Assembly (NCBI GenBank): GCA_032716605.1
Contig: CM064485.1
Coordinates: 36,862,658-36,926,657, forward strand
Length of the DNA stretch: 64,000 nt
From: Paralithodes platypus
Taxonomy: Eukaryota; Arthropoda; Malacostraca; Decapoda; Lithodidae
Direction of reading: 5' to 3'
Of this stretch, positions 44,630 to 55,397 are shown one piece after another. The notes under the pieces are model-generated. The model was not told the origin of the DNA and did not search any database. It saw only the letters and a list, made by a program, of their open reading frames with translations. The stretch's first letter is position 1. Every line of letters begins with the position of its first letter. The translations under genes and the position numbers were made by a program.

Positions 44630-45045
44630 CCCATTGCTTTTGATATTTTAAGACGTTCGCCCCATTAGTTTGGCGATTTTAAGAACCCTCGCCCCATTTC
44701 TGGCAATTTTAAGACCATTCGTGCCATTTAGGTGTAATTTTTTTCCTGGCGAGCGATATCGAGCCTGTAATCTAAGGGGAACCGGCTTTCCCGGCCTTCG
44801 GCCGGGAAATTTTTCTACCGAAAAATGTACAAATTTATCTTGAAAGGGGGTCTAGGGGGGAGTAATTTTAAGTTTGATGGAGGTCTAGATAATCAACTAA
44901 AAACCAAACCTCCCCTTAAGTCTTTTATTCATGTAGTTTCCTCGCTAGACTTCCATCAAGCTTAGAAAACACCCCCTGGACCCCCCCCCCCCCTTCGAGA
45001 TATATTTGTAAATTTTTCGGTAGAAAAATGTTCTGGCCGAAGGCA
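44630..45045. repeat. Module X copy 2 with a foldback of about 95-bp arms
   Basis: 44630-44800: TTTTAAGACGTTCGCCCC, TTTCCTGGCGAGCGATATC. 44803-44895 and 44930-45045 are inverted copies, each with TTTTTCTACCGAAAAAT, a G(or C)-run with GTCTAGGGG-like sequence, and TTGATGGAGGTCTAG. A single arm recurs at 55398-55515. No coding. Confidence 0.7.
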
Positions 45046-45365
45046 GATTCCATAGTTGAAAGAGTGACAGGGCCAAAATCAAGGGACGTTCGAGCCAAAA
45101 TGCCTGGACACACGGAGTTTGAAGCAATTTAAGTCATAGGAAAAGGGAAAGATGGATTCTGGGCTGTACATTTTCCACATCCATTCCCTGACTGACTCTT
45201 CCCAAATGGTGAAACTATTACCGTCGTTCGATTACTCTACTCGTTATTCAGTTACAGAGGTTAGAGGTCACACTCTCTGACCTACTTATCGTTATTATTA
45301 TTATTATTTAGTTCTCATATATGTAATTTGGGAAGAGTCAGCCAGGGAATAGGTGTGGAGATTGA
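45046..45365. repeat. LINE 3'-end-like piece and an inverted repeat
   Basis: 45050-45125 matches the repeat at 42840-42905 (GTGACAGGGCCAAAATC, AAAATGCCTGGACACA). 45170-45212 and 45328-45365 are inverted copies (ATTCCCTGACTGACTCTTCC against GGAAGAGTCAGCCAGGGAAT), with (TTA)n between them. The flank to 45760 has no gene. Confidence 0.6.
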
Positions 45366-45761
45366 TTTTAAAGCCCATTTGCTCCTGTCCTTTCGTAGTC
45401 CGCATGCATCCGATACACACGTTTTCACACAGGAGCACACACATCCATACTTACTGGATATAGATAGTCGACACGTAGGCTATTCACACACACACACACA
45501 CACTCTTATATTTCAGCGCGCATTTTAACCCTCTTAGTACCAGCGACGTGTATTATATCTTATTCTAGCTATATTTAGACAATATTATGCAGCTTAAGAA
45601 GGCTCTGTGGTAGTAAAAAGGGTTAATTGACCACTTGCGAGTTTCAGCCTCTAAACAGCGATATTAAACACAAATACAGTAATTACGTAGGTTTCTGATG
45701 GATAAATAGTATGTTGAATTTGGTTTTATGTATTTATAACATTACTAAAACCGTAATATAG

Positions 45762-46018
45762 CTGTGTGTATCAGAGAGTGTGTGCTGATATGTACCGGTA
45801 TGTGTGTGTGTATCAATGGATATGTGTGTGTGTGTGTGTGTGTGTGTATCAGAGAGTGTGTGCTGATATGTACCGGTATGTGTGTGTGTATCAATGGATA
45901 TGTGTGTGTGTATCAATGGATGTGTGTGTGTGTGTGTGTGTGTATCTATCAGAGAGTGTGTGCTGATATGTACCGGTATGTGTGTGTGTATCAATGGATA
46001 TGTATGTGTGTGTGTGCG
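45762..46018. repeat. TG-rich minisatellite, left block
   Basis: Units of about 70-80 bp made of (GT)n plus TATCAGAGAGTGTGTGCTGA, TATGTACCGGTATG and TATCAATGGATATG. It continues at 46722-47141 and 49519-49825. Frames read from it are spurious. Confidence 0.9.
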
Positions 46019-46720
46019 AGTCCAGGTTGGCTGGGTATTGCGTACTTTCAGAACTCGTGAAAGCGAACCTATGTTAACCCTGTATAAGGCCTTGGTAATA
46101 CCACTCTTGGAATATTGTTGCCAGTTATGGAATCCCTGGAAGTCACGAGAGAAACTAGCATTGGAAGGCATCCAGCGCTCCTTCACTAGTAAAATAGTGT
46201 CTGTGAAGGAGGAAGACTACTGGCAAAGACTTAAGTCTCTAAACTTGTACTCTCTAGAACGACGCCGAGAAAGATACTTGATCATTTATACCTGGAAAAT
46301 TCTAAACAACTAACCCCAAAACCTGCTGGGAGAGGAAGAAAAGGAGTTGATAGAGATCAAAGAAAACCAACGACTGGGCCGTATATGTATTATCAGGTCA
46401 ATTAACTCAAGAGCACTGACAAGAGTTAAGACACTTAAAGAAAATGCCTTCGCTACACGGGGTCCGAAGCTCTACAATGCACTGCCAAAAGAAATAAGAA
46501 ACCAAAACTACCCAACCGTTGAAAAATTAAAAAAGGACTTGGATGATTTCCTGTCATCACTGCCAGACCAACCAATCCTACCCCACTACTACCTCCGTGC
46601 TGCCAGCAACAGCATTCTTGACCAGCTGGCACAGAGGAGGGTAGATGGGATGTACAGTGGCGGCGCCACAACGGCGTGGACCACAGGGCGCTAACTGTCA
46701 GCCCTCAACTACAACCACAG
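46019..46720 (+). mobile_element. LINE RT C-terminal fragment inside the minisatellite
   Basis: GWVLRTFRTRESEPMLTLYK, PLLEYCCQLWNPWKS, LYSLERRRERYLIIYTWKIL, a single TAA (46311-46313), then in the same frame KENQRLGRICIIRSINSRAL and GPKLYNALPKEIRN to the stop at 46694. It is the 3' part of a LINE family distinct from the others here, strongly 5'-truncated. Confidence 0.8.
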
Positions 46721-46721
46721 A

Positions 46722-47141
46722 TGTGTGTGTGTGTCAATGGATATGTGTGTGTGTGTGTATCAGAGAGTGTGTGCTGATATGTACCGGTATGTGTGTGTGT
46801 ATCAATGGATATATGTGTGTGTGTGTATCAGAGAGTGTGTGCTGATATGTACCGGTATGTGTGTGTGTATCAATGGATATGTGTGTGTGTTGTGTGTGTA
46901 TGTGTGTGTGTATCAGAGAGTGTGTGTTGATATGTACCGGTGTGTGTGTGTGTATCAATGGATGTGTGTGTGTGTGTGTGTGTATCAATGGATATGTGTG
47001 TGTGTATCAATGGATATGTGTGTGTGTGTGTGTATCAATGGATATGTGTGTGTGTGTTGTGTGTGTATGTGTGTGTGTATCAGAGAGTGTGTGCTGATAT
47101 GTACCGGTATGTGTGTGTGTATCAATGGATATGTGTGTGTG
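46722..47141. repeat. TG-rich minisatellite, middle block
   Basis: Same unit as 45762-46018, about six irregular repeats. Confidence 0.9.
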
Positions 47142-47354
47142 TACTTACTTTAGTTACTCAGTTACTTGTTCGTCAAGGGGAATCCACGCAATGCGAGCTA
47201 AGCTCATTATTATCGCGCCTCCTTAACTGGGAATGTATTGCGTGAAATGCATGTTAAGTGTTGTATGTACTGTTGGCATGGCTGTGGATGTGTGTGTGTA
47301 GTCTGTATTTTAGCCAATTGGCGACATCGGAAACGAAGGCTTAGGGTGGATCTG
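47142..47354 (-). mobile_element. SINE-related repeat, right part (split by CR1 copy 2)
   Basis: 47260-47354 matches the SINE body at 41565-41637 (AGCCAATTGGCGACATCGG, AACGAAGGCTTAGGGTGGAT). It continues at 49420-49518 after the CR1 insertion. 47150-47250 is less alike. Confidence 0.7.
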
Positions 47355-49414
47355 CGAAATTCACCTACTTGCTTACTATCAGAATCTATCAAGAGAGGTT
47401 AAAAAGGGTATAAGGACAGACAAAAGAAATTATGAAATCAGGATAGCCAATGACTCAAAAAATAACCCTAAGGCTTTTTACCAGCTATATAAATCTAAAG
47501 TTAGAGATAAAATAGGCCCCCTTAAAACTTCGATAGGAGAAATGACAGAAAATTATTTAGAAATGTGCAGTACATTAAATAGTCAGTTTCTATCCGTTTT
47601 CACTAATGAAAATGTGGCACAGATTCCAGAAGTCCGTAAGGTATATAGCGATAGTATAGAAAACAGGTTAAGTACGGTTACTATAAGTAGAAATTATGTG
47701 CTTAAGGAAATTGACAGACTGAAACCTCAGAAATCGCCTGGTTCCGATGAGGTATATGCTAGAGTATTAAAAGAATGCAGAGATGAGTTAAGTTACCCAT
47801 TAACATTTCTTTTTAACAATTCATTAGAAACAGGTATAGTTCCAGAAGCTTGGAAGCTTGCAAATGTAGTTCCGATTTTCAAAAAAGGTGATAAATCAAT
47901 AGCATCCAATTACCGTCCCATTAGTCTCACTTCAATCATAGAAAAGCTACTAGAGTCAATTATTGCTAGGAAAATGAGAAACCACTTAGAAACATTTAAC
48001 TTAATCAATTCTTCTCAGCATGGATTCGCTCAGGGACGTTCTTGCCTTACTAATTTGCTTAGTTTTTTCTCAGAGGTATATGAAGCAGTAGATAATGATA
48101 AGGCATACGATATTATATATTTAGATTTCAGTAAAGCTTTCGACAGAGTCCCTCATGAGAGATTGATGAGAAAGGTTGAGGCACATGGAATAGGTGGGGC
48201 GTTGTTAGGATGGATTAGGTCATGGCTGATAGGTAGGAAGCAGAGAGTCAGCATAAATGTAACTAAGTCAGAATGGGGATCGGTCAAGAGTGGTGTCCCC
48301 CAGGGATCTGTATTAGGTCCTCTGTTGTTGTTTATTATATACATAAATGACCTTGATTTGGGTATAACTAGTAGGATAAGTAAATTTGCAGACGATACCA
48401 AAATGGGGAGAACAATTGATTCAGTTAGAGATATAGAGTGTCTGCAAAGGGATCTAGATACCTTACACGAGTGGTCAGTAAAATGGCAGATGAAGTTTAA
48501 CATTGACAAATGCAAGGTATTAAAGATAGGGAAGATGCATACAAATTTTAAATATAAACTAGCTAATGTGGAATTAGAAAACTCAGACTGTGAGAAAGAT
48601 CTAGGTGTGTTTGTTAGCAATGATTTGAAGCCTAGAATACAATGTATAAGCGTTCGTAACAAGGCAAACAGGATTCTCGGGTTCATCTCTAGGAGTGTGA
48701 GTAACAGAACTGCTGATGTTATCTTAAAACTTTACTTGTCATTAGTGAGACCCCATATGGATTATGCTGTCCAATTTTGGTGTCCTTATTACAGAATGGA
48801 CATAGATTCATTGGAGAGAGTACAACGTAGAATGACAAAAATGATCCATAATATTAGAAATCTTCTGTATGAAGAAAGGTTGAAGAAATTAGGCTTACAT
48901 TCGTTAGAGAGACGCAGAGTTAGAGGTGACATGATAGAGGTATTCAAGTGGGTTAGTGGAATTAATAAAGGAGACATGAAAAATGTACTAAAGCTCAGTG
49001 ATAGCGAAATAACTCGTACAAATGGTTTCAAATTAGATAAATTTCGTTTCAGAAAAGATATAGGCAAATATTGGTTTGGTACCGGTAACAGAGTTGTAGA
49101 TGGGTGGAATAGGCTACCAAGTGATATAGTGGGATCAAGAACGATAGGGAGCTTTAAGATAAAATTAGATAGGCATATGGACGAGATGGGTTGGGTGTGA
49201 GGGGGATCTATCAGGTGTGGGCCAATCGGCGCTCAGCAGACCCCCGTAATCTTGTGTTAATCTCTGACCGTTTTGGTGGGGTCAGTACTCAAGGTATTAG
49301 TGAGATGGGTCTATAATTGGGCCTTGTAATTGGGGTTGGGTGTGACAGGGATCTGCCTTGTATGGGCCGATCGGCTTTTTGCAGACTCCCATTTTCTTAT
49401 GTTCTTATGTTCTT
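47355..49414 (+). mobile_element. CR1-like LINE, copy 2, 5'-truncated
   Basis: Inserted in the SINE-related repeat with ATCTG on both sides (47350-47354, 49415-49419). The empty site GGATCTGTATGG is seen at 41637-41642 and around it. It ends in ATGTTCTT repeats. It begins between endonuclease and RT, so only RT and C-terminus remain. Confidence 0.95.
47356..49200 (+). CDS. CR1 RT, uninterrupted 615-codon frame (no endonuclease)
   Basis: Open from the first base of the insertion to TGA at 49200; the first ATG is at 47542. Motifs: RLKPQKSPGSDEVYARVLKE, NVVPIFKKGDKSIASNYRPI, SQHGFAQGRSCLTNLLSFF, IIYLDFSKAFDRVPHERLM (motif A), VKSGVPQGSVLGPLL (B), KFADDTKMGRTIDS (FADD), LGVFVSNDLKPR. In-frame indels against relatives: an extra Leu in GPLLLF and two residues in WFGTGNRV. 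It lacks endonuclease, ORF1 and promoter, so it is unlikely to be expressed or mobile by itself. It marks recent CR1 activity. Confidence 0.85.
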   Translation, partial: EIHLLAYYQNLSREVKKGIRTDKRNYEIRIANDSKNNPKAFYQLYKSKVRDKIGPLKTSIGEMTENYLEMCSTLNSQFLSVFTNENVAQIPEVRKVYSDSIENRLSTVTISRNYVLKEIDRLKPQKSPGSDEVYARVLKECRDELSYPLTFLFNNSLETGIVPEAWKLANVVPIFKKGDKSIASNYRPISLTSIIEKLLESIIARKMRNHLETFNLINSSQHGFAQGRSCLTNLLSFFSEVYEAVDNDKAYDIIYLDFSKAFDRVPHERLMRKVEAHGIGGALLGWIRSWLIGRKQRVSINVTKSEWGSVKSGVPQGSVLGPLLLFIIYINDLDLGITSRISKFADDTKMGRTIDSVRDIECLQRDLDTLHEWSVKWQMKFNIDKCKVLKIGKMHTNFKYKLANVELENSDCEKDLGVFVSNDLKPRIQCISVRNKANRILGFISRSVSNRTADVILKLYLSLVRPHMDYAVQFWCPYYRMDIDSLERVQRRMTKMIHNIRNLLYEERLKKLGLHSLERRRVRGDMIEVFKWVSGINKGDMKNVLKLSDSEITRTNGFKLDKFRFRKDIGKYWFGTGNRVVDGWNRLPSDIVGSRTIGSFKIKLDRHMDEMGWV

Positions 49415-49419
49415 ATCTG

Positions 49420-49518
49420 TATGGTACCATTTTCACTATAGACGGTACCGTCTCGCCCGAAGGCTTAGGTAGCCATCAGCTTAGGTGAACCATATGATAC
49501 CCATCTCGCCTTGTACCA
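49420..49518 (-). mobile_element. SINE-related repeat, left part
   Basis: Continues 47354: GGTACCATTTTCACTATAGA, GGCTTAGGTAGCCATCAGC, ending CTTGTACCATTT against the GT minisatellite. The tRNA-like head is absent here. Confidence 0.75.
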
Positions 49519-49585
49519 TTTGTGTGTGTGTGTATCAGAGAGTGTGTGTGTGTGTGTATCTGAGAGTGTGTGCTGATATGTACCG

Positions 49586-49625
<40 letters not shown>

Positions 49626-50213
49626 CAATGGATATGTGTGTGTGTGTGTGTGTGTATCTGTGAGTGTGTGTATCAGAGTGTGTGCTGATATGTGTGTGTA
49701 TCAATGGAAATGTATGTGTGTGTGTGTGTGTATCTGTGTGTGTGTGTATCTGTTAGTTTTTGTATCAGAGAGTGTGTGTTTATGTGTAACGGTATGTGTG
49801 TGTGTCAATGGATGTAGACTATATGTTTGTGTATGTGTGTGTGTGTACGTGTATGTAGTACTACCGGTATGTAAGCCAGCTCGTACCTACATAGCACTGA
49901 CTGTGATGATCATACCAAACATTCTACGCATTAACGTTAGTAATATGTATGGGTGCTAGTCATTACACATACATATACATACAGTCATGCACAAACATAC
50001 GTAGATTCATACACACACACACACACACACCGACACACAGACGAGCATAGACACAAGCATACACACAAGCACACACATAAACAGATGCACAAACACACAC
50101 CTGCATGCCTACACCATAGGCCTACATGGACACACACAAACACATACCGTACATACACATGTCTATAACCCACATAAACACACGTACACACGTACATACA
50201 CACCCACACACAT
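49519..50213. repeat. TG minisatellite, right block, and CA-rich tract
   Basis: 49519-49825 repeats the TATCAGAGAGTG unit. 49990-50213 is an irregular (CA)n-rich stretch. Frames through both are spurious. Confidence 0.9.
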
Positions 50214-50446
50214 ATACCTTACATGAATGGTCAGTCAATTGGCAGATGAAGTTTAACATTGACAAATGCAAGGTATTAAAGATAGGGAAGATGCAAACAA
50301 ATGTTAAATATTTACGAGCTAATTTAGAATTAGAAAATTCAGACTGCGAGAAAGATCTAGGTGTGTTTGTTAGCAATGATTTGAAGCCTAGAAAACTGTG
50401 TATAAGCGTTCGTAATAAGGCAAACAGGATTCTCGGGTTCATCTCT
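50214..50446 (+). mobile_element. CR1 copy 4, left part
   Basis: RT segment LHEWSVNWQMKFNIDKCKVL to NKANRILGFIS, interrupted at ATCTCT by CR1 copy 3; the right part is at 54206-54573. 5'-truncated within the (CA)n tract. Confidence 0.9.
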
Positions 50447-50872
50447 GGTGAACTGCCTGGTGCCGGAGTCGGGAGGGTGGCTGAGAAGATAGATGCTGTC
50501 ATGGAAGTGAGTGGGGAGGACCCCATCATCTTCCTCAACGCAGGGAGCAACGACATATGGAGATGCAGGACTGAGGAGTTGCTCTCCAAGTATCAGGAAA
50601 TGTTGGAGAGGATCAAGGAAAAAGGTGGAGTTCCTGTGGTAAACAGTATCCTGCCTAGAAGAGGGGTAAGGAAGGAATGGTCCTCCCGGGCTATTGGTGT
50701 AAATAGCCGGCTGGAGAAGTATTGTAAGGCAAATACTATTCCATTCCTGGATAACTGGTCCCTCTTTTATGGTAAGGATGAACTGTATGCCCAGGATGGA
50801 GTACATCTCTCTCGACTAGGAGTTTCGACCTTGGCCAGCTCACTCGACAAGATTGTTGCGGGGTTTCGTTAA
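50447..50872 (+). pseudogene. CR1 ORF1 esterase domain, C-terminal part
   Basis: About 141 residues ending at TAA 50872. IIFLNAGSNDIW and YAQDGVHLSRLGVSTLA are the block III (GSND) and block V (DxxH) signatures of SGNH/GDSL hydrolases. The N-terminal GDS block and any PHD finger are lost by 5' truncation. The frame is open upstream into CR1 copy 4 only by chance of insertion phase. Confidence 0.85.
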
Positions 50873-50937
50873 AAAAACCTGGGTGTGTAAGTAAAATACT
50901 GTCTCCATATGGAGCAGGTACTTCATGTGACAAACCA

Positions 50938-53900
50938 GTGAGTAAAATAGAAATAATCAGTCAAGATAGTGCGGATATAGTGATGTGTAATAGTAGTATC
51001 GATAACACTACACATGTAACTGATAGTAAAGATGAGAATACTGGAGTAGAATTTCCGTCTAGAGCTAGTAGTTCAACAGGAAATAATAAGTTAGCTAAAC
51101 ACAATAGAAAATTAGTTGCAAATAAAAGTAATAGGTTGAGGGTATATTATACAAATTGTAGGAGTTTATGTAACAAAATGAACGAACTTAGAGCACTCGT
51201 TAGCACAGAAAATATAGACATAATAGCGCTAACTGAAACGTGGATTAATACAGAATCTAGGCATTTTTTAGCAGAATTTGATATTCCAGGATATAGTTTG
51301 TTTAAATATGACCGAACAAGTAGGAGGGGCGGGGGGTATAGCAGTGTTTGTCAGGAGTACATTAAAAAGCTGTATTAAATCAGGTATTAGACTAAATAAT
51401 GATAATGAAAGTGTTTGGGTAGAAGTTAACGAAGGTAGTGAGACCATAGTTATTGGAGTTATATATAGACCGCCTAATATGAGTAGAAATGGCGGAAAAT
51501 CGTTATGGGAGGAAATTAAAATAGCATCAAGGTTTAGCAATGTGTGCATTATGGGGGATTTTAATTTTCCGAACATTGATTGGCAGCACCAAATAGGCGA
51601 CTCCGATTCAGTAGAGTTTATAGAGGTAGTACAAGATAGTTTTTTATTTCAATTCATAGATACGCCGACTAGAGGTATTAATATTCTTGATTTAGTTTTC
51701 AGTAACAATGAACATATGATAAATAATGTAGAGATTGGTGACCACCTAGGAAATAGCGATCATAAATCTATTTATTTTAATATACAATGGACAGGGAATG
51801 CTAAAGAGAATACGACACTTATCCCAGATTTCAGAAAAGCCGATTATGGTGGGCTAAGAAGAGACTTAAGGGTGGACCCTATTGAACATAAGAACATAAG
51901 AAAATGGGAGTCTGCAGAAAGCCGATTGGCCTAAGCAAGGCAGATCCCTGAAAGCGATTGTTAAGCGATTAAGTCAGGATATGCCAGAGTTAAACTTGCC
52001 ACCTACATATAACCAGTTTATTGCTTCACTCCACAATGCTCAAAATAAATATATCCCTAAAAGAAGATTTAGATCGACGCAGAACCAACCAAAATGGATG
52101 ACTAATAAGCTAATAGATCTTATAGGAAAAAAGAAAAGAATATATCGAAAAATAAAGAAAGGTGAAAATCATTTACATATATACTATCAGACTCTATCAA
52201 GACAGGTCAAAAAGGAAATCAGGAAAGCAAAAAGAAATTATGAAATAAGGATAGCCAGCGACTCAAAAAATAACCCTAAAGCTTTTTACCAACTATATAA
52301 ATCTAAAGTTAGAGATGGAATAGGCCCCCTAAAAACTTCAATAGGAGAAATAACAGAAAATGATTTAGAAATGTGCAGTACATTAAATAGTCAGTTTCTT
52401 TCCGTTTTCACTAATGAAAATTTGGCACAGATTCCAGAAGTCAATATGGTATATAGTGATAGTATAGAAAATATGTTAAGTACAGTTAGTATAAGTAGAA
52501 ATGATGTGCTTAAGGAAATTGACAGACTGAAACCTCAAAAATCGCCTGGTCCTGACGAGGTATATGCTAGAGTATTAAAAGAATGCAGAGATGAGTTAAG
52601 TAGTCCATTAGCATTTATATTTAACAAGTCATTAGAAACAGGTTTAGTTCCAGAAGCTTGGAAGCTTGCAATGTAGTTCCGATCTTCAAAAAAGGTGATA
52701 AATCGATAGCATCCAATTACCGTCCCATTAGTCTCACATCAATCATAGGAAAGTTGCTAGTCTATTATTGCTAGGAAAATTAGAAGCCACTTAGTAAAAT
52801 TTAACTTAATAAATTCTTCTCAGCATGGATTCACTCAGGGACGTTCTTGCCTTACTAATTTGCTTAGCTTTTTCTCAGAGGTATATGAAGCAGTAGATAG
52901 TGACAAGTCATATGATATTATATATTTAGATTTCAGTAAAGCTTTCGACAGAGTCCCTCATGAGAGATTGATGAGAAAGGTTGAGGCACATGGAATAGGA
53001 GGGTCGTTGTTGGGATGGATTAGGTCATGGCTAATTGGTAGGAAACAGAGAGTCAGCATAAATGGTACCAAGTCAGAGTGGGGAGCAGTAAAAAGTGGTG
53101 TCCCCAGGGATCGGTATTAGGTCCCCTTTTGTTTCTTATATACATAAATGACCTAGATTTAGGTATAACTAGTAGGATAAGTAAATTCGCAGACGATACT
53201 AAAATGGGGAGATCAATTGATTCAGATAGCGATATAGAGTGCCTCCAAAGGGATCTAGATACCTTACATGAATGGTCAGTAAATTGGCAGATGAAGTTTA
53301 ACATTGACAAATGCAAGGTATTAAAGATAGGGAAGATGCAAACAAATGTTAAATATAAACTAGCTAATTTAGAATTAGAAAATTCAGACTGCGAGAAAGA
53401 TCTAGGTGTGTTTGTTAGCAATGATTTGAAGCCTAGAAAACAGTGTATAAGCGTTCGTAATAAGGCAAACAGGATTCTCGGTTCATCTCTAGGAGTGTGA
53501 GTAACAGAACTGCTGATGTTATCTTAAAACTTTACTTGTCATTAGTGAGACCCCATATGGATTATGCTGTCCAATTTTGGTGTCCTTATTACAGAATGGA
53601 CATAGATTCATTGGAGAGAATTCAGCGTAGAATGACAAAATGATCCATAATATTAGAAATTTTCCGTATGAAGAAAGGTTGAAGAAATTAGGTTTACATT
53701 CGTTAGAGAGACGCAGAGTTAGAGGGGATATGATAGAGGTGTTCAAGTGGGATTAACAAAGGGGACATGACAAATGTACTAAAGCTCAGTGATAGCGAAA
53801 GAACTCGTACCAATGGTTTTCAAATTAGATAAATTTCGTTTCAGAAAAGATATAGGCAAATATTGGTTTGGTAACAGAGTTGTAGATGGGTGGAATAGGC

Positions 53901-53986
53901 TACCAAGTGATATAGTGGGATCAAGAACGATAGGGAGCTTTAAGAAAAAATTGGATAAGCATATGGACGAGAAGGGTTGGGTGTGA
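50938..53986 (+). pseudogene. CR1 ORF2 endonuclease-RT (multiple small indels)
   Basis: Endonuclease: RVYYTNCRSLCNKMNELRAL, IIALTETWIN, a 1-nt shift near 51330 in a G-run, GGIAVFVRSTLKS, VIGVIYRPPN, MGDFNFPNIDW, ILDLVFSNN, GNSDHKSIYF (catalytic SDH). Linker: PKWMTNKLIDLIGKKKRIYR. RT: KPQKSPGPDEVYARVLKE, FSKAFDRVPHERLM, KFADDTKMGRSIDSD, ending DEKGWV. Breaks: 1-nt losses near 52673, 53105, 53480 and 53640, short deletions near 52760 and 53750, an extra T near 53818, plus the insertion at 51887. The start of ORF2 is approximate. Confidence 0.88.
51887..51948 (-). mobile_element. 62-bp CR1 3' tail insertion in CR1 ORF2
   Basis: CATAAGAACATAAGAAAATG, CAGAAAGCCGATTGGCC, ending CAGATCCC; reverse-oriented tail of the CR1 family. 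TGAA flanks it (51883-51886, 51949-51952). It interrupts the frame after the endonuclease. Confidence 0.85.
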
Positions 53987-54205
53987 AGGGGGATCAGCCG
54001 GGTTGGGCCAATCAGCGCTCTGCAGACCCCCGTAATCCTGCGTTAATCTCTAACCGGTTTGGTAAGATGATTCTCAGGGTATTAGAGTGTTGAGCCTATA
54101 ATTGGGCTTTGTAATTGGGGTTGTGTGGGACAGGGATCTGCCTTGCTTAGGCCAATCGGCTTTCTGCAGACTCCCATTTTCTTATGTTCTTATGTTCTTA
54201 TCTCT

Positions 54206-54573
54206 AGGAGTGTGAGTAACAGAACTGCTGATGTTATCTTAAAACTTTACTTGTCATTAGTGAGACCCCATATGGATTATGCTGTCCAATTTTGGTGTCC
54301 TTATTACAGAATGGACATAGATTCATTGGAGAGAGTACAGCGTAGAATGACAAAAATTATCCATAATATTAGAAATCTTCCGTATGAAGAAAGGTTGAAG
54401 AAATTAGGTTTACATTCGTTAGAGAGACCCAGAGTTAGAGGGGATATGATAGAGGTGTTCAAGTGGGTTAGTGGGATTAACAAAGGGGACATGACAAATG
54501 TACTAAAGCTCAGTGATAGCGAAAGAACTCGTACCAATGGTTTCAAATTAGATAAATTTCGTTTCAGAAAAGA
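54206..54573 (+). mobile_element. CR1 copy 4, right part
   Basis: SRSVSNRTADVILKLYLSLV to LDKFRFRKDI, unbroken for about 120 codons. Joined to 50214-50446 it restores GFISRSVSNRTADV as in copy 2. The 3' end is replaced by module X. Confidence 0.9.
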
Positions 54574-54730
54574 CATTTTAAGACGTTAGCTCCATTACTT
54601 TGGCGATTTTAAGATCTGTTGTGCCATTTAGGTGTTTATTTGTTTCCTGGCGAGCGATAGCGAGCTTGTAATTAAGAGGAACCGGCCAGAAAGGTTTTCT
54701 ACCGAAAAATGTACACATTTATCTTTCATT
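54573..54730 (+). repeat. Module X copy 3
   Basis: TTTTAAGACGTTAGCTCC, TTTGGCGATTTTAAGA, TTCCTGGCGAGCGATAGC, then TTTTCTACCGAAAAATGTAC. 54731-55150 has no gene. Confidence 0.7.
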
Positions 54731-55150
54731 TGTATTGTATATACATTATAAAGCAATCTCTCCATATCCCTCCTGCTACCCCAGTCTCTCAGACCATAAC
54801 ATAAACACCTGCAGCTGGGCGGGTGAAAATCCTTGGACTGCCCTCGGGCGCCTCTCCTTCCTTCCTGCATTCCTCATTCATCCACCATTGTTGCCTATAT
54901 ATCTGCTATATTGTAAATATGTGCCTTACTTGTTGCTATGTAATATTCAGATGGGTCGCATACATGTGCACTAGAAGGCATGAAAGTGCTCAACTTATAT
55001 ATGCGATATTTCACCCACCCCAGCCCACCCTTCCCTCTAAACACATTACAGAGAGAGAGAGGTAGTACACACCCACACACACACAGACTGCCCCCTCACA
55101 CGTCCATACTCTTCACATACAGAACACCCACATACCACCAATACACACAG

Positions 55151-55220
55151 ATATACCACGGTATAGTAACATGTTACAATATACATATTATGTTACATAT
55201 GTTACTATACCGTGGATATA
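55151..55220. repeat. Hairpin with 17-bp perfect arms
   Basis: CCACGGTATAGTAACAT (55156-55172) and its exact inverse (55199-55215) with a 26-nt loop, extended by AT-rich flanks. The loop side includes GTAACATGTTAC. Function unknown; could be a small foldback element. Confidence 0.85.
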
Positions 55221-55259
55221 CCTACACATCAAAGCACACACACACACGCGCATATACTG

Positions 55260-55271
55260 TATACGCTCTCG

Positions 55272-55308
<37 letters not shown>
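55260..55308. repeat. (CT)n microsatellite
   Basis: Starts with GCTCTC units, then pure CT. Confidence 0.9.
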
Positions 55309-55397
55309 GTTGGAATCCCGGTGGATCACATATATGCTTTCATTAATTTCATTGGAGGTGTTTGGTGGTGTGGTGTAATTAATACAAAATAGATTAG

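Larger units (their letters stand above)
50447..54199 (+). mobile_element. CR1-like LINE, copy 3, near full length
   Basis: 3753 bp flanked by ATCTCT (50441-50446, 54200-54205) within CR1 copy 4. It carries the end of ORF1 (esterase), complete ORF2 and a 3' UTR ending in ATGTTCTT repeats. SGNH esterase in ORF1 is an established trait of CR1-clade LINEs and supports the clade assignment. ORF2 is broken by several small indels and a 62-bp insertion. Confidence 0.92.

Noticed and set aside
45734..46060. Cys/Val-rich secreted peptides from the TG array
   Set aside because: Several overlapping frames are all translations of the GT minisatellite units.
50126..50872. 248-codon RT-esterase fusion protein
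   Set aside because: The frame joins CR1 copy 4 RT to CR1 copy 3 ORF1 across an insertion junction with an ATCTCT duplication; the fusion is accidental.
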